Source: AP-15 sp035538335 (GTDB lineage Bacteria > Pseudomonadota > Alphaproteobacteria > ATCC43930 > CGMCC-115725). Taken from it: a stretch of DNA of 64,000 nt. The position numbers and the translations under genes are program-made. Below the pieces are notes generated by a model. It was not told where the DNA came from. It did no database searches and saw only the letters and a list, made by a program, of their open reading frames with translations. Every line of letters begins with the position of its first letter. Positions within the stretch are counted from its first letter, which is position 1. Of the stretch, positions 41,156 to 49,892 are shown in pieces. The stretch lies in assembly GCA_035538335.1 (NCBI GenBank), contig DATLKN010000018.1, positions 12,528-76,527 of the forward strand, written 5' to 3'.

Positions 41156-41641
41156 TCATTTCGGCTGGTCGGCCACCTTGTCGAGGCCGGCCTTGGCGCA
41201 GACCTCGTCCTTGTCGCCGCCGGGCGAGCCGGAAACGCCGACCGCGCCGATGACCTCGTCGCCCACTTTGATCGGCAACGCGCCCTGCGCCGCGATGACG
41301 CCCGAGAGATGGACGAGGCCGATCGTCGGGTTCGCTTTGACGCGCGCGGCGAACTCGCCCGAGGACACGCGGAAGGTGCGCGCGGTATAGGCCTTGCGCC
41401 TGCTGTTCTCGACCGTGTGCGGCGAGGCGTCGTCGCCGCGCAACAACACGATGACCTGCCCGTCGCGGCCGAGGACCGTCACCGAGACGCGGTTGCCCTG
41501 CGCCTTGCAGGTGGCGGCGGCGGTCGTCGCGATCGTGAGCGCGGTCGCGAGCGAGAGATCCTTGTGTTCGAGGAGCTGCGCATTCGCCGGTGTCGCGAAC
41601 GCAACCGCCAGCGCGGCTCCGGCAAGGCGATAGAACGACAC
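41156..41641 (-). CDS. GlcG/HbpS-family protein with signal peptide
   Basis: 161 residues from GTG 41641, which follows a strong GGAGGAAT site. A cleavable signal ('YRLAGAALAVAFATPANA') precedes a single DUF336 (HbpS/GlcG) domain: 'LSLATALTIATTAAATCKAQGNRVSVTVLGRDGQVIVLLRGDDA' and 'GALPIKVGDEVIGAVGVSGSPGGDKDEVCAKAG', the conserved cap of this fold. The family includes haem-binding and small-molecule-binding proteins. It would act in the periplasm. Cotranscription with the TPP enzyme is likely because it lies upstream in the same direction. Confidence 0.85.
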   Translation of the reverse strand: MSFYRLAGAALAVAFATPANAQLLEHKDLSLATALTIATTAAATCKAQGNRVSVTVLGRDGQVIVLLRGDDASPHTVENSRRKAYTARTFRVSSGEFAARVKANPTIGLVHLSGVIAAQGALPIKVGDEVIGAVGVSGSPGGDKDEVCAKAGLDKVADQPK

Positions 41642-41705
41642 GGCAATTCCTCCTTCTCTGCTCCGGGTTATAGTCTTGTGGCCTAACGAGCCTGGGAGTA
41701 CGAGC

Positions 41706-42182
41706 CTACTTTGTCGGCGCCGCAAGGCCCGCAGCTTTGAACAGGGTCTTCAAATCTTGATCTCCGTCCATCAGGTGCCCGAAAGTGCTCGTGCCCTCTC
41801 GGACGTGCGGATCGGTCATCAATTCTCTGCCAGCAATTGCACTGAGCACCTGAATACTTGTACCGAGCGATGCCGTTCCCTCATACTTAAGTGCGTCTAT
41901 CGCCTCCTTTCGGCAATCTTTGACGAGAAGCCGTGACAGGAGCGCAGCCGCCCCCTCGTTATAGGTCTGCCGCTGTGATGGTGTTACGGAGGCGAGTGGT
42001 TTGACCGCCGGGTTCAACGACACGGCGGCAAATAACCATTGTATCAGCAATACTTTGTCGTTCTCGGTCGAGGATTTCACAAGGCATTTTGCGAGGTCAT
42101 CGGTATAAACGCCGGCGAGCGCCGACCGTGCAAACAAGGCCACGAAAAGGACGAGTGTCAGGGTCACGAAGGTTCGCAGCAC
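41706..42182 (-). CDS. secreted hypothetical protein
   Basis: 158 residues from GTG 42182 with a good AGGAGG site. Signal peptide 'RTFVTLTLVLFVALFARSALA' then 'GVYTDDLAKCLVKSSTENDKVLLIQWLFAAVSLNPAVKPLASVT', a helical pattern with two Cys residues. Its codons and base composition are less GC-extreme than those of its neighbours, which may indicate acquisition. No known family. Divergent from the GMC oxidoreductase. Confidence 0.75.
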   Translation of the reverse strand: MLRTFVTLTLVLFVALFARSALAGVYTDDLAKCLVKSSTENDKVLLIQWLFAAVSLNPAVKPLASVTPSQRQTYNEGAAALLSRLLVKDCRKEAIDALKYEGTASLGTSIQVLSAIAGRELMTDPHVREGTSTFGHLMDGDQDLKTLFKAAGLAAPTK

Positions 42183-42298
42183 GAGGGATCCTCCTAAAAT
42201 GCGCTCGTGAGCGCGGTGGAATGGGCGTTCCTGAAAGTACTGCAAGGTAAAGATCGGCGCATTAAGATACGGATTGCGGCCACGCCGAGGAGGATCGT

Positions 42299-43921
42299 AT
42301 GACTATCGAACGACAAGAAATAAAGGCCGATTTCGTCGTGGTGGGCGCCGGTTCGGCGGGCTGCGCGCTCGCCGCGCGGCTCAGCGAAGACCCGGGGACG
42401 CGGGTTCTGCTGATCGAGGCCGGCGGCGAGGACACCAACCGCTGGATCCACATCCCGCTCGGCTTCGGCAAGACCTTCGCCGACCCTGCCGTCAACTGGT
42501 GCTACGAGACCGAGCCCGACGAAGGCGCCGCCGGCCGCCGCGTCTTCTGGCCGCGCGGCAAGGTATTGGGCGGCTCCTCCTCGATCAACGGCATGGTCTA
42601 TATCCGCGGCCAGGCCGAGGATTTCGACCATTGGCGCCAGCTCGGCAATGCCGGCTGGTCGTTCGAGGACGTGCTCCCCTATTTCCGCCGCTCGGAGCAC
42701 CAGACGCGGGGGCCCGACGCCTGGCACGGCGCCGGCGGGCCGCTTTGCGTTTCCGACGTTCCCGACCGCCATCCGATCTGCGAGGCCTTCATCGAGGCCG
42801 CGATGTCGCTCGGCCTGCCGCGCAACGACGATTTCAACGGCGCGAGCCAGGAGGGGGTCGGCTGGCACCAGACGACGACGCGCGACGGGCGGCGCTGCTC
42901 GACCGCGGTCGGCTATCTGCGCCCGGCGATGACGCGGCCGAACCTCAAAGTCCTGACCCATGCGCTGACCGAAAAGATCCTGTTCGAGGGCCGCCGCGCG
43001 GTCGGCATCGCCTTCCGCCACGCCGGCGAGAGCGCCGTCGCGCGGGCGCGGCGCGAGGTGATCCTCAGCGCCGGCGCGATCGGCTCGCCGCAGATCCTGA
43101 TGCTGTCCGGCATTGGGCCGCAGGCGCATTTGCAGAGCCTCGGCATCGAGGCCGTGCACGCGCTGCCGGGCGTCGGGCAGAGCCTGCAGGATCATTATTC
43201 GGCGCCGATCAAGCTGAAATGCCGGGAGCGCATCACCGTCAACGACGTGATGCAGAGCAATTTGAAGAAGGTCGAGGCGGGGCTGCGCTATTACCTCTTC
43301 CGCAACGGTCCGCTGGCGATGGGCACCTCGCCCGCCGCGCTCTTCGCGAAGACGCGGCCGGAGCTCGCCTCGCCCGACGTCAAATGCTCGGTCTCGCCCT
43401 TCAGCGCCGAGCGGCCGCAGGACGGGCTGCATCCCTTCTCCGGGTTCACGCTGATCGCCTATCAGCTGCGCCCGGACAGCCGCGGCGAGATCAAGTTGAA
43501 GACGCCGCGCCCCGAGGATGCGCCGGCCGTCCACCCGAACTATCTGACGGCGCAGACCGACCAGCAGACGATCGTCGCCGGTCTCGAGCTCTGCCGCCGC
43601 ATCCTGGCGCAGCCGCAGATGGCGCGCTTCATCTCCGAAGAGTTCCAGCCTGGCCCGGCAGTCGCGAGCGAGGCGGAACTTCTCGCCTATGCGCGGGCGC
43701 GCGGCGGCACGGTCTTTCATCCGACCAGCACCTGCAAGATGGGCGCCGACGCGATGGCGGTCGTCGATGCCGAATTGAGGGTGCGCGGCATTACGGGCTT
43801 GCGCGTCGCCGACGCCTCGATCATGCCGACCGTCGTCTCCGGCAACACCAACGCGGCGACGATCATGATCGGCGAGAAGGCCGCCGATCTCGTGCGCGCG
43901 GAAATGCGGCTTGCCGCCTGA
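42299..43921 (+). CDS. GMC-family FAD oxidoreductase (choline-dehydrogenase-like)
   Basis: 540 residues. FAD-binding 'VVGAGSAGCALAARL' (residues 14-28), GMC signature 1 'GKVLGGSSSINGMVYIRG', signature 2 'SAGAIGSPQILMLSGIGP', and the C-terminal active site region 'TVFHPTSTCKMG...SIMPTVVSGNTNAATIMIGEKAADLV' with catalytic His and Asn. It oxidises an alcohol. BetA itself acts on choline, but many paralogues take aliphatic or aromatic alcohols, and no other betaine genes are near. Confidence 0.9.
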   Translation: MTIERQEIKADFVVVGAGSAGCALAARLSEDPGTRVLLIEAGGEDTNRWIHIPLGFGKTFADPAVNWCYETEPDEGAAGRRVFWPRGKVLGGSSSINGMVYIRGQAEDFDHWRQLGNAGWSFEDVLPYFRRSEHQTRGPDAWHGAGGPLCVSDVPDRHPICEAFIEAAMSLGLPRNDDFNGASQEGVGWHQTTTRDGRRCSTAVGYLRPAMTRPNLKVLTHALTEKILFEGRRAVGIAFRHAGESAVARARREVILSAGAIGSPQILMLSGIGPQAHLQSLGIEAVHALPGVGQSLQDHYSAPIKLKCRERITVNDVMQSNLKKVEAGLRYYLFRNGPLAMGTSPAALFAKTRPELASPDVKCSVSPFSAERPQDGLHPFSGFTLIAYQLRPDSRGEIKLKTPRPEDAPAVHPNYLTAQTDQQTIVAGLELCRRILAQPQMARFISEEFQPGPAVASEAELLAYARARGGTVFHPTSTCKMGADAMAVVDAELRVRGITGLRVADASIMPTVVSGNTNAATIMIGEKAADLVRAEMRLAA

Positions 43922-43958
43922 GCGCTTCAACTCCCAAGCTGCTATGCCGCCTTTGCGT

Positions 43959-44063
43959 GCTTCGAGACGGCCGCTCTGCGGCCTCCTCAGCATGAGGAAG
44001 CAATTCGAGCGGCATCAAGAAAGCCCCTCATCCTGAGCCGGCGCGAAGCGCCGCGTCGAAGGA
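43959..44063. repeat. palindromic intergenic repeat, family C
   Basis: 'gcttcgagacggccgctctgcggcctcctcagcatgagg' type arm followed by its approximate reverse, 'cccctcatcctgag...gcgtcgaaggacg'. This is another widespread alphaproteobacterial interspersed palindrome. It occupies most of the 208-bp gap between the GMC gene and the next operon; no tRNA or gene is seen there. Confidence 0.65.
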
Positions 44064-44129
44064 CGCAATTACATCGATCCGGTCCGCTCGTCTGTTATGA
44101 TCGGCTGCAGCGATAGGGAGGGACCGCCG

Positions 44130-44327
44130 ATGCCGCCCGAAATCTCCGACGAGACGCTCGCCTTCATCCTCGCCCGCGCCGGCCTCGAGCCGACCGAGGC
44201 GCAAAAGGCGGAATTGAAAAAGGTCTATCCCCACTTCGCCCAGATGGTCGAGCGGGTGCGCCGGCCGCGCGGCATCATGGCCGAGCCGGCGCACACTTAC
44301 GGCTTCGCGGAGCGCGATCTGCGATGA
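44130..44327 (+). CDS. AtzG-like (DUF4089) small amidase partner
   Basis: 65 residues: 'ISDETLAFILARAGLEPTEAQKAELKKVYPHFAQMVERVRRPRGIMAEPAHTYGF'. This matches the AtzG/DUF4089 pattern, a small subunit that stabilises AtzE-type amidases. Its last four bases overlap the amidase ATG (ATGA), so the two are translated together, which strongly supports a heteromer. Confidence 0.8.
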   Translation: MPPEISDETLAFILARAGLEPTEAQKAELKKVYPHFAQMVERVRRPRGIMAEPAHTYGFAERDLR

Positions 44328-45715
44328 GCGAGATCCCGACGATCGCGGAAGCCGCCCGCCTCTTCGCGGCAAGACGGCTGTCGCCGGTCGAGCTGACCCG
44401 CGCCTGCCTCGACCGCATCGAAAGACTGGATGGGCGGCTGCACGCCTTTGTCCATCCGACGCCGGAGCGTGCGCTCGCCGACGCGCGCGCGGCCGAGGCG
44501 GCGATCATGAAGGGCGAGGCGCTCGGGCCGCTGCACGGCGTGCCGATCGGCCTCAAGGACATCGTCGACACCCGGGGCATCCCGACGACCTGCCAGTCGA
44601 AGATCCTGCAGGACAACATTCCCGAAGCCGACGCCGCCTGCGCCGAGCGGCTTGCCGCCGCCGGCACCGTGCTGATGGGCAAGACGACGACGCACGAATT
44701 TGCCGATGGCGGCCCCTCCTTCGACTTGCCGCAGCCGCCGGCGCGCAACCCGTGGAACCCCGAACACTTCACCGCCGGCAGCAGCAGCGGCACCGGCGCC
44801 GCGGTCGCCGCGGGGATGATCCTCGGCGGCATCGGCACCGACACCGGCGGCTCGATCCGCGGCCCCGCCGCGCTCTGCGGCATCGCCGGGCTGAAGCCGA
44901 CCTACGGGCTCGTCAGCCGCGCCGGCGTCGCCCCTGCCGCCTGGAGCCTCGACCATATCGGCCCGATGGCGTGGACGGCGGAGGATTGCGCCATCATGCT
45001 GGAGGCGCTCGCCGGCCACGACCCGCGCGACCCGGCAAGCGCCGAGCGCCCGGTGCCCGACTACACGGCACAGCTCGGGCGCGGCATCAAGGGCGTGCGG
45101 ATCGGCGTCATCCGCCATTTCCACGAAGCGGATCACCCGGTCGGCGCGGCGGCGCGGCGCGGCATCGAGGAAGGGGCCGCGACGTTGCGCGAGCTCGGCG
45201 CCGAGATCCGCGATGTGAAGCTCTCGCCGCTCCAGGATTGGGTCGCTTGCGGGCAATTGATCTCGCTGACCGAGCGGGCCGCGGCCTACGAGGAATGGGC
45301 CCGCACGCGCCTTCATGACTTCAGCGCGCGGGTGCAGAACCGGCTGATGCTGGGGGCGCTCGTCTCGGGCGTCGATTACGTGCAGGCGAGCCGCCGCCGG
45401 CGCGAGTTGCGCGCCGAATTGCAGGGTGCGATGCAGGGCCTCGACGCGATCCTGACCGCGGCGGCGCCGAACGAGGCGCCGAAGATCGAGGCGGTGCCGA
45501 TCTGGGACACCTTCCAGCCGCCGAATTTCACGATGCCGTTCAACCTGGTCGGCTACCCGGCGATCTCGGTGTGCAGCGGCTTCGGCGAATTGGGCTTGCC
45601 GGTCGCGGTGCAGTTCGTGGGCCACCCGTTCGACGAGCCGCGCCTGCTCGCCATCGCCGACGCCTGCGAGAAGGCGAGCGGCCACCGCGCCCGCCGCCCG
45701 GAATTGGCCCTCTAA
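44324..45715 (+). CDS. amidase-signature hydrolase (AtzE/GatA-like)
   Basis: 463 residues with the Ser-cisSer-Lys catalytic triad: Lys in 'GVPIGLKDIVDT' (about K77), cis-Ser in 'TAGSSSGTGAAVAAG' and nucleophile Ser in 'GTDTGGSIRGPAALCG'. It hydrolyses an amide bond in the cytoplasm. The AtzG-like partner upstream points to an AtzE-type two-subunit enzyme, used for 1-carboxybiuret in cyanuric acid breakdown and probably for other ureido or amide compounds elsewhere. It is not GatA, since no gatB/C is nearby. Confidence 0.9.
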   Translation: MSEIPTIAEAARLFAARRLSPVELTRACLDRIERLDGRLHAFVHPTPERALADARAAEAAIMKGEALGPLHGVPIGLKDIVDTRGIPTTCQSKILQDNIPEADAACAERLAAAGTVLMGKTTTHEFADGGPSFDLPQPPARNPWNPEHFTAGSSSGTGAAVAAGMILGGIGTDTGGSIRGPAALCGIAGLKPTYGLVSRAGVAPAAWSLDHIGPMAWTAEDCAIMLEALAGHDPRDPASAERPVPDYTAQLGRGIKGVRIGVIRHFHEADHPVGAAARRGIEEGAATLRELGAEIRDVKLSPLQDWVACGQLISLTERAAAYEEWARTRLHDFSARVQNRLMLGALVSGVDYVQASRRRRELRAELQGAMQGLDAILTAAAPNEAPKIEAVPIWDTFQPPNFTMPFNLVGYPAISVCSGFGELGLPVAVQFVGHPFDEPRLLAIADACEKASGHRARRPELAL

Positions 45716-45716
45716 T

Positions 45717-45745
45717 TGTCATTGCGAGCGCAGCGAAGCAATCTC
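45717..45745. repeat. family B half-repeat, left of the GIY-YIG gene
   Basis: 'gtcattgcgagcgcagcgaagcaatct' is the inverted form of the unit seen right of the gene at 46040 and half of the full palindrome at 27811. Confidence 0.8.
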
Positions 45746-45750
45746 GCGAA

Positions 45751-46038
45751 ATGGAAAAGACCTATTGCGTTTACATCCTGACCAACCTGCGCCATACGGT
45801 GCTCTATACTGGGGTCACGGGCGATTTGCGCGCGCGCATCACGCAGCATCGCGGGAAGCTGCTTCCAGGATTTTCGAAGCGCTATAACGTGACGAAGCTC
45901 GTTTCTTACGAAACCGGGTCCGACGCGACAGGTGCCATCGCTCGTGAAAAGCAAATCAAGGCCGGCTCACGGCAAAAGAAAATCGCTCTGATCAACAGCC
46001 TCAATCCGCAATGGCACGACCTGTACGAGGATTTATGA
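45751..46038 (+). CDS. single-domain GIY-YIG endonuclease-like protein
   Basis: 95 residues, the UPF0213/YhbQ-like size. Catalytic text is intact: 'CVYILTNLRHTVLYTGVTGDLRARITQHR' (VYI...YTG replaces GIY...YIG; catalytic Arg in 'DLRARI'), the later 'ETGSDATGAIAREKQIKAGSRQKK' with the metal Glu, and 'NPQWHDLYEDL', an end shared by this subfamily. It sits tightly between inverted family-B half-repeats, five bases after the left one. Cellular role of the subfamily is unsettled; nucleic acid cleavage is presumed. Confidence 0.9.
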   Translation: MEKTYCVYILTNLRHTVLYTGVTGDLRARITQHRGKLLPGFSKRYNVTKLVSYETGSDATGAIAREKQIKAGSRQKKIALINSLNPQWHDLYEDL

Positions 46039-46039
46039 C

Positions 46040-46076
46040 GACGGGATTGCTTCGTCGCTCCGCTCCTCGCAATGAC
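46040..46076. repeat. family B half-repeat, right of the GIY-YIG gene
   Basis: 'gacgggattgcttcgtcgctc' then 'cgctcctcgcaatgac', inverted relative to the copy at 45717. The alternative ATG 46072 of the next gene would lie in this repeat, one reason to prefer ATG 46099 there. Confidence 0.8.
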
Positions 46077-46098
46077 CATCCAGGTAGGAGAAACCCGA

Positions 46099-47244
46099 AT
46101 GCGCGAAGGCTACCGCATCTACGACACCGACACGCACATCGACCCCGCCGCCGACGTGCTCGAGCGCTATGTCGATCCGGGCTTCCGGCCGCGGCTCGCC
46201 GACCTGGCGCCCTACCGCGTCACCGTCAAGGGGCGCGACGCCGAGGCGACGCCGCGGCAATCCTACGATTTCGGCCACATCCTTTATGAGCGCACGCTCG
46301 GCGAGGCGGAGCCGACCAAGGGCTCGCGCGACGGGCGGCAATGGCGCGGCGAGAAGAAGCCGGGGGTCGGCGTCATGGACGACCGCAGCGACAACCGCGT
46401 CGCCGACATGGACCTCGAAGGCACCGACGTGCATTTCCTCGTCCCTTCGACCTGGACGAGCGTCGTCGGCCTTCCCGACGTCGCGCTCGAAATCGGCTTG
46501 GTGCGCGCCTATCACCGCTATATGGCCGAGTTCTGCGCCGTCGCGCGGGACCGCCTGAAAGGCCCGATCATCGCCTCCGGCCGGGCGCCGCAGGAAGCGG
46601 TGCGCGAGATCCGCGACTGGGGCAAGTCGGGCTGGGCGGTCGCCGTGCAGCCGCTGCTCGACAACGACCAGCCGGTCGACCACCCCGACCTCGAGCCGAT
46701 CTGGCAAGCGGCCGAGGAGCACGACCTCGCGATCGTGCATCACAGCTTCACCTGGAGCCCGCCCTTTTTCCCCGGCTACCGGGACATGTGGGACAATGTC
46801 TACATCGCGCGGCTGTGCTCGCATCCCTGGGGCGCGATGCGGTTCATGGGCGGGTTTCTCGCCGGCGGCATCCTCGACCGCCATCCGGGATTGCGCCTCG
46901 CGGTGCTCGAATGCGGCTTCGGCTGGCTGCCCTTCTGGGTGCGCCGCATGGACGAGCAGGTGAGTTACGTCGGTCGCACCGCGAAATTGAAGCACCTGCC
47001 GAGCGAGCATTTCGCCGCCGGCCGCGTCTTCTGCAACATCGAAGCGCACGAGAAGGAGCCGATGTTCCAGATGGTGACGGGCGCGCTCGGCGACGGCTGC
47101 CTGATGTTCGGCTCCGACTACCCGCATTTCGAGAGCTGGTTCCCCAACTCGGTCGACAAGGTGCTGGAATGGAAGAGCGTCGGCGAGGCGACGCGGCAAA
47201 AGCTCTTCTGGGAGAATGCGCAGCGCTGCTTCAAGCGGGTTTGA
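46099..47244 (+). CDS. amidohydrolase-family (amidohydro_2) metal hydrolase/decarboxylase
   Basis: 381 residues from ATG 46099 (GGAG site 8 bases upstream; ATG 46072 is in frame but in a repeat). TIM-barrel text: 'YDTDTHIDP' (first metal site), 'IVHHSFTW', 'GGFLAGGILDRHPGLRLAVLECGFGWLPFWVRRMDE' and 'MFGSDYPHFES', the last Asp of the family. This subgroup includes ACMSD-like decarboxylases and other small-ring hydrolases. Probably acts on an aromatic or acyl-related acid. Substrate cannot be stated. Confidence 0.85.
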   Translation: MREGYRIYDTDTHIDPAADVLERYVDPGFRPRLADLAPYRVTVKGRDAEATPRQSYDFGHILYERTLGEAEPTKGSRDGRQWRGEKKPGVGVMDDRSDNRVADMDLEGTDVHFLVPSTWTSVVGLPDVALEIGLVRAYHRYMAEFCAVARDRLKGPIIASGRAPQEAVREIRDWGKSGWAVAVQPLLDNDQPVDHPDLEPIWQAAEEHDLAIVHHSFTWSPPFFPGYRDMWDNVYIARLCSHPWGAMRFMGGFLAGGILDRHPGLRLAVLECGFGWLPFWVRRMDEQVSYVGRTAKLKHLPSEHFAAGRVFCNIEAHEKEPMFQMVTGALGDGCLMFGSDYPHFESWFPNSVDKVLEWKSVGEATRQKLFWENAQRCFKRV

Positions 47245-47349
47245 AGTAAAGGCGCCAAGCGCCTGATCGGTTAAATTCCGCTAACCAACGACACCTAATC
47301 GAGCTTTATTGACCGCGGCGAGTGCGGCCATCGGTTCGCGGGCGATGAT

Positions 47350-47874
47350 TTACGGCTTCCCGAACGTTGCGATGCGGTCGATGCGGCAGACGAACAGCAC
47401 TCGCTTTTCCTCAATCTTCGGGTCGCGCAACGCATAGGGCGGCGGGTTGCGGGTGTATTTCGTCCAGATCCGGTCGAGCTGCCGCGTCACGTACTCGCCG
47501 CCCGGCTCCCACTCGCGCAATTCCTTCTCGACCGTGTGCTTTATCTGCACCCAGTGATAGGGGTTGTCGGGGTTGACGAGGAGGCTCGTCATCCGCGGGC
47601 TCCGGCGGATCCATTCGCATTTCGGGCGGTGCGCGGCGGTGTTGACGAGGATCCTGCCGTCCTCGTGGTCGAACCACATCGGCGTCAGGCTCACGCGCCC
47701 ATCCGGACCGATGAGGCCGAGCGTCTGGGTGATCGGCCGGTCGAGAAGCAGGCGGTAGATCGGGTCAAGGTCGGAAAGGCTCGCCGCCCGCTTGCGCTCT
47801 CCGACCGCGAATTGGCCCTCCTGGAGGCCGTCCGCGACGTGCCGGAAATTGGCGATGACGAAACCGTCGGCCAT
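47350..47874 (-). CDS. PPOX-class (pyridoxamine-phosphate-oxidase-like) flavoprotein
   Basis: 174 residues, split-barrel fold. 'LLLDRPITQTLGLIGPDGRVSLTPMWFDHEDGRILVNTAAHRPKCEWIRRSPRMTSLLVNPDNPYHWVQIKHTV' is the characteristic core of the FMN/F420-binding PPOX family. ATG 47874 follows a GGGAGGGAGGG site. It is divergent from the amidohydrolase at 47949, with 74 bases between, and may share regulation. Confidence 0.85.
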   Translation of the reverse strand: MADGFVIANFRHVADGLQEGQFAVGERKRAASLSDLDPIYRLLLDRPITQTLGLIGPDGRVSLTPMWFDHEDGRILVNTAAHRPKCEWIRRSPRMTSLLVNPDNPYHWVQIKHTVEKELREWEPGGEYVTRQLDRIWTKYTRNPPPYALRDPKIEEKRVLFVCRIDRIATFGKP

Positions 47875-47948
47875 CCCTCCCTCCCTTTCTTCGCGCAGTT
47901 GCGGGATTATGCAGAGCACGAGACCGGAAGCGAAGAGGGGACGCACCG

Positions 47949-49493
47949 ATGCCCGAGACGATCCTGATGCGCGGCGCGCATGTCGTGACCGACGCGCGGC
48001 GCGGGCCCCCGGGCGTCCTCCGCGACGGCGCGGTCGTCATTGCCGATGGCCTTGTCGTGGAAACCGGGCCCTATGCCGCGCTCGCGCCCAAATACCCCGG
48101 CGCCCGCGTCCTCGGTGACGGGACGCAGCTGCTCTTGCCCGGCCTCGTCGATGCGCACAGCCACGGCCGCGGCATGTCGCCGATCCAGAAGGGCACCTCT
48201 AACGGCTTCCTCGAAAACGCCCTCTTCGACTGGGCCTACGGGCCGGCCTTGCCGCCGGAACTCGCGGCGGTGCTGTGCGCCTGGCGGCATCTGCGCAGCG
48301 GCTGCACGCTCTTGCACCACAACGGCTTCGACGACGACGGCCCTGAGGGCGCCCGGCGCGCCCGCGCCGCGATCGCCACCTACCTTGCGACCGGCATCCG
48401 GCTCGCCTTCTCGCCGGGCCTGCGCGACGAGAGCAAGCTCGCGATGGGCGGCGAAGACTTCCTCCTCGCGCTGCCGCCGGGCCTCGCCGAGCGCGCCCGG
48501 CCCTTCGTCCATTTCGACCGCGAGGCGCTCGTCGAACAATATCTCCGGCTCTTCGACGAGCTTTACGACGCCCACAACAACGCCGAAACGCGCATTCTCT
48601 TGGCGCCCTGCTGGGCGCACGGCGCGAGCGAGGATTTTCTCTCCCGGGTGCGCCGGAAGGCCGAAGAGCGCGGCGGCACGATGATCCACATGCACCTGTT
48701 GCAGTCGCCGGTGCAAAAGGCCTACGGCCTCAAACGTCACAACAAGCCGACCGTCTTCTGGCTCGACGATCTGGGGCTTGTGCAAGAGAATGTCTGCTAC
48801 GGCCACGCGATCCACGTGACCGCGCCTGAGATCGAATTGATGGGCCGCCGCCGCGTCTCGGTGACGAGTCACCCGAGCTGCAACTTTCATATGCGCAACG
48901 GCATCACGCCGGTGATGCCGTTGCGCGCCGCCGGCGTCAACGTCGCGATGGGGCTCGACGACAAGACGATCAACGACGACGAGGACGCGGTCATGGAACT
49001 GCGCATGATGCACAAGGTGCATCGCCTCGACACCTACGAGCTGACCTCGCCGCCGCTCTCGGCCTATGAGGCGCTCGAGATCGCGACCTTGAACGGCGCG
49101 CGCGCCTGCGGCTTCGAAGGGGAGGTCGGGGCGCTCTTACCGGGCATGAAGGGCGACGCGATCCTCGTCGATCTGGGGCGCGTGGCGCGCGACCCGTGGC
49201 TCGATCCCGCATTCGACATCGCGCAAGCCTTCGTCGAGCGGGCGATGGGCGGCGATGTCGCGACCGTCGTCGTCGGCGGCCGGGTCGTCGTCGAGGACTG
49301 CCGCTCGACGACAATCGATGTCGAGGCGCTCTACCGCGAGATCCGCGCCTTTTGCGACAAGGGCCTCAGCCCCGAGCACCGCGCCCGCGCCGATCTCCTC
49401 GCCGAGATCAAGCCCTACGTGCAGCAATGGTACGCCGGCTGGCACGACGGCATGGCCGACCAGCCCTTCTACCGCGTCAACAGCCGCAGCTGA
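47949..49493 (+). CDS. AtzA/TrzN-like amidohydrolase (chlorohydrolase/deaminase superfamily)
   Basis: 514 residues. Metal ligands: 'GLVDAHSHG' (H70, H72), the 'MIHMHLLQS' His about residue 247, 'CYGHAIHV' about 282 and 'GLDDKTIND' Asp about 340, in the order seen in subtype III enzymes (guanine deaminase, TrzN, AtzA). It would hydrolyse a heterocyclic amine or halide such as a pterin, purine or triazine-like compound. Start ATG 47949. Next gene is a converging NIPSNAP protein. Confidence 0.85.
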   Translation: MPETILMRGAHVVTDARRGPPGVLRDGAVVIADGLVVETGPYAALAPKYPGARVLGDGTQLLLPGLVDAHSHGRGMSPIQKGTSNGFLENALFDWAYGPALPPELAAVLCAWRHLRSGCTLLHHNGFDDDGPEGARRARAAIATYLATGIRLAFSPGLRDESKLAMGGEDFLLALPPGLAERARPFVHFDREALVEQYLRLFDELYDAHNNAETRILLAPCWAHGASEDFLSRVRRKAEERGGTMIHMHLLQSPVQKAYGLKRHNKPTVFWLDDLGLVQENVCYGHAIHVTAPEIELMGRRRVSVTSHPSCNFHMRNGITPVMPLRAAGVNVAMGLDDKTINDDEDAVMELRMMHKVHRLDTYELTSPPLSAYEALEIATLNGARACGFEGEVGALLPGMKGDAILVDLGRVARDPWLDPAFDIAQAFVERAMGGDVATVVVGGRVVVEDCRSTTIDVEALYREIRAFCDKGLSPEHRARADLLAEIKPYVQQWYAGWHDGMADQPFYRVNSRS

Positions 49494-49517
49494 GGGGCGG
49501 CAAGCGACGGATCGAGG

Positions 49518-49841
49518 CTACTGCATCGTCGATTTGCCGGTCGGCACGATGCGGGTGACGACGTTCTTCTCGCGGTCGAGATAATCGGGGACGCGCGGCG
49601 CGATCTTCGTCTTCCAGAAATCGCTCTCATAGACCGCCTTGTAGAGCGCCTCGCGCTGCGCTTCGCTCTCGAACCGGCGCAGCCACACATAGACGCTGTC
49701 GTCGGTCTCGCCGCGGAAGCTGCCGCAGATCACCATCCCCTTCGACACCTGGAACGGGATTATCTCCTCTTCCATGATCCGCACCCACTCGGCGAGCTTG
49801 CCCGGCCGGACCTTGTATTGCCGCAGTTCATAGAACGCCAT
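49518..49841 (-). CDS. NIPSNAP-family protein
   Basis: 107 residues, ferredoxin-like alpha/beta-barrel of the NIPSNAP/Dabb type: 'MAFYELRQYKVRPGKLAEWVRIMEEEIIPFQVSKGMVICGSFRGETDDSVYVWLRRFESEAQREAL'. These small proteins often accompany degradation genes. Located at the end of the accessory-metabolism stretch. A molecular role is not known. Confidence 0.88.
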   Translation of the reverse strand: MAFYELRQYKVRPGKLAEWVRIMEEEIIPFQVSKGMVICGSFRGETDDSVYVWLRRFESEAQREALYKAVYESDFWKTKIAPRVPDYLDREKNVVTRIVPTGKSTMQ

Positions 49842-49892
49842 GTCTCGTCTCCTCTGGGGGTGGTTGAGTGGGGTGGCCCGAGCTTAGCGTGC

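Noticed and set aside
43922..44129. Stem-rich gap checked for a tRNA or small RNA
   Set aside because: No cloverleaf or CCA-type end; the stems belong to a known style of interspersed palindrome.
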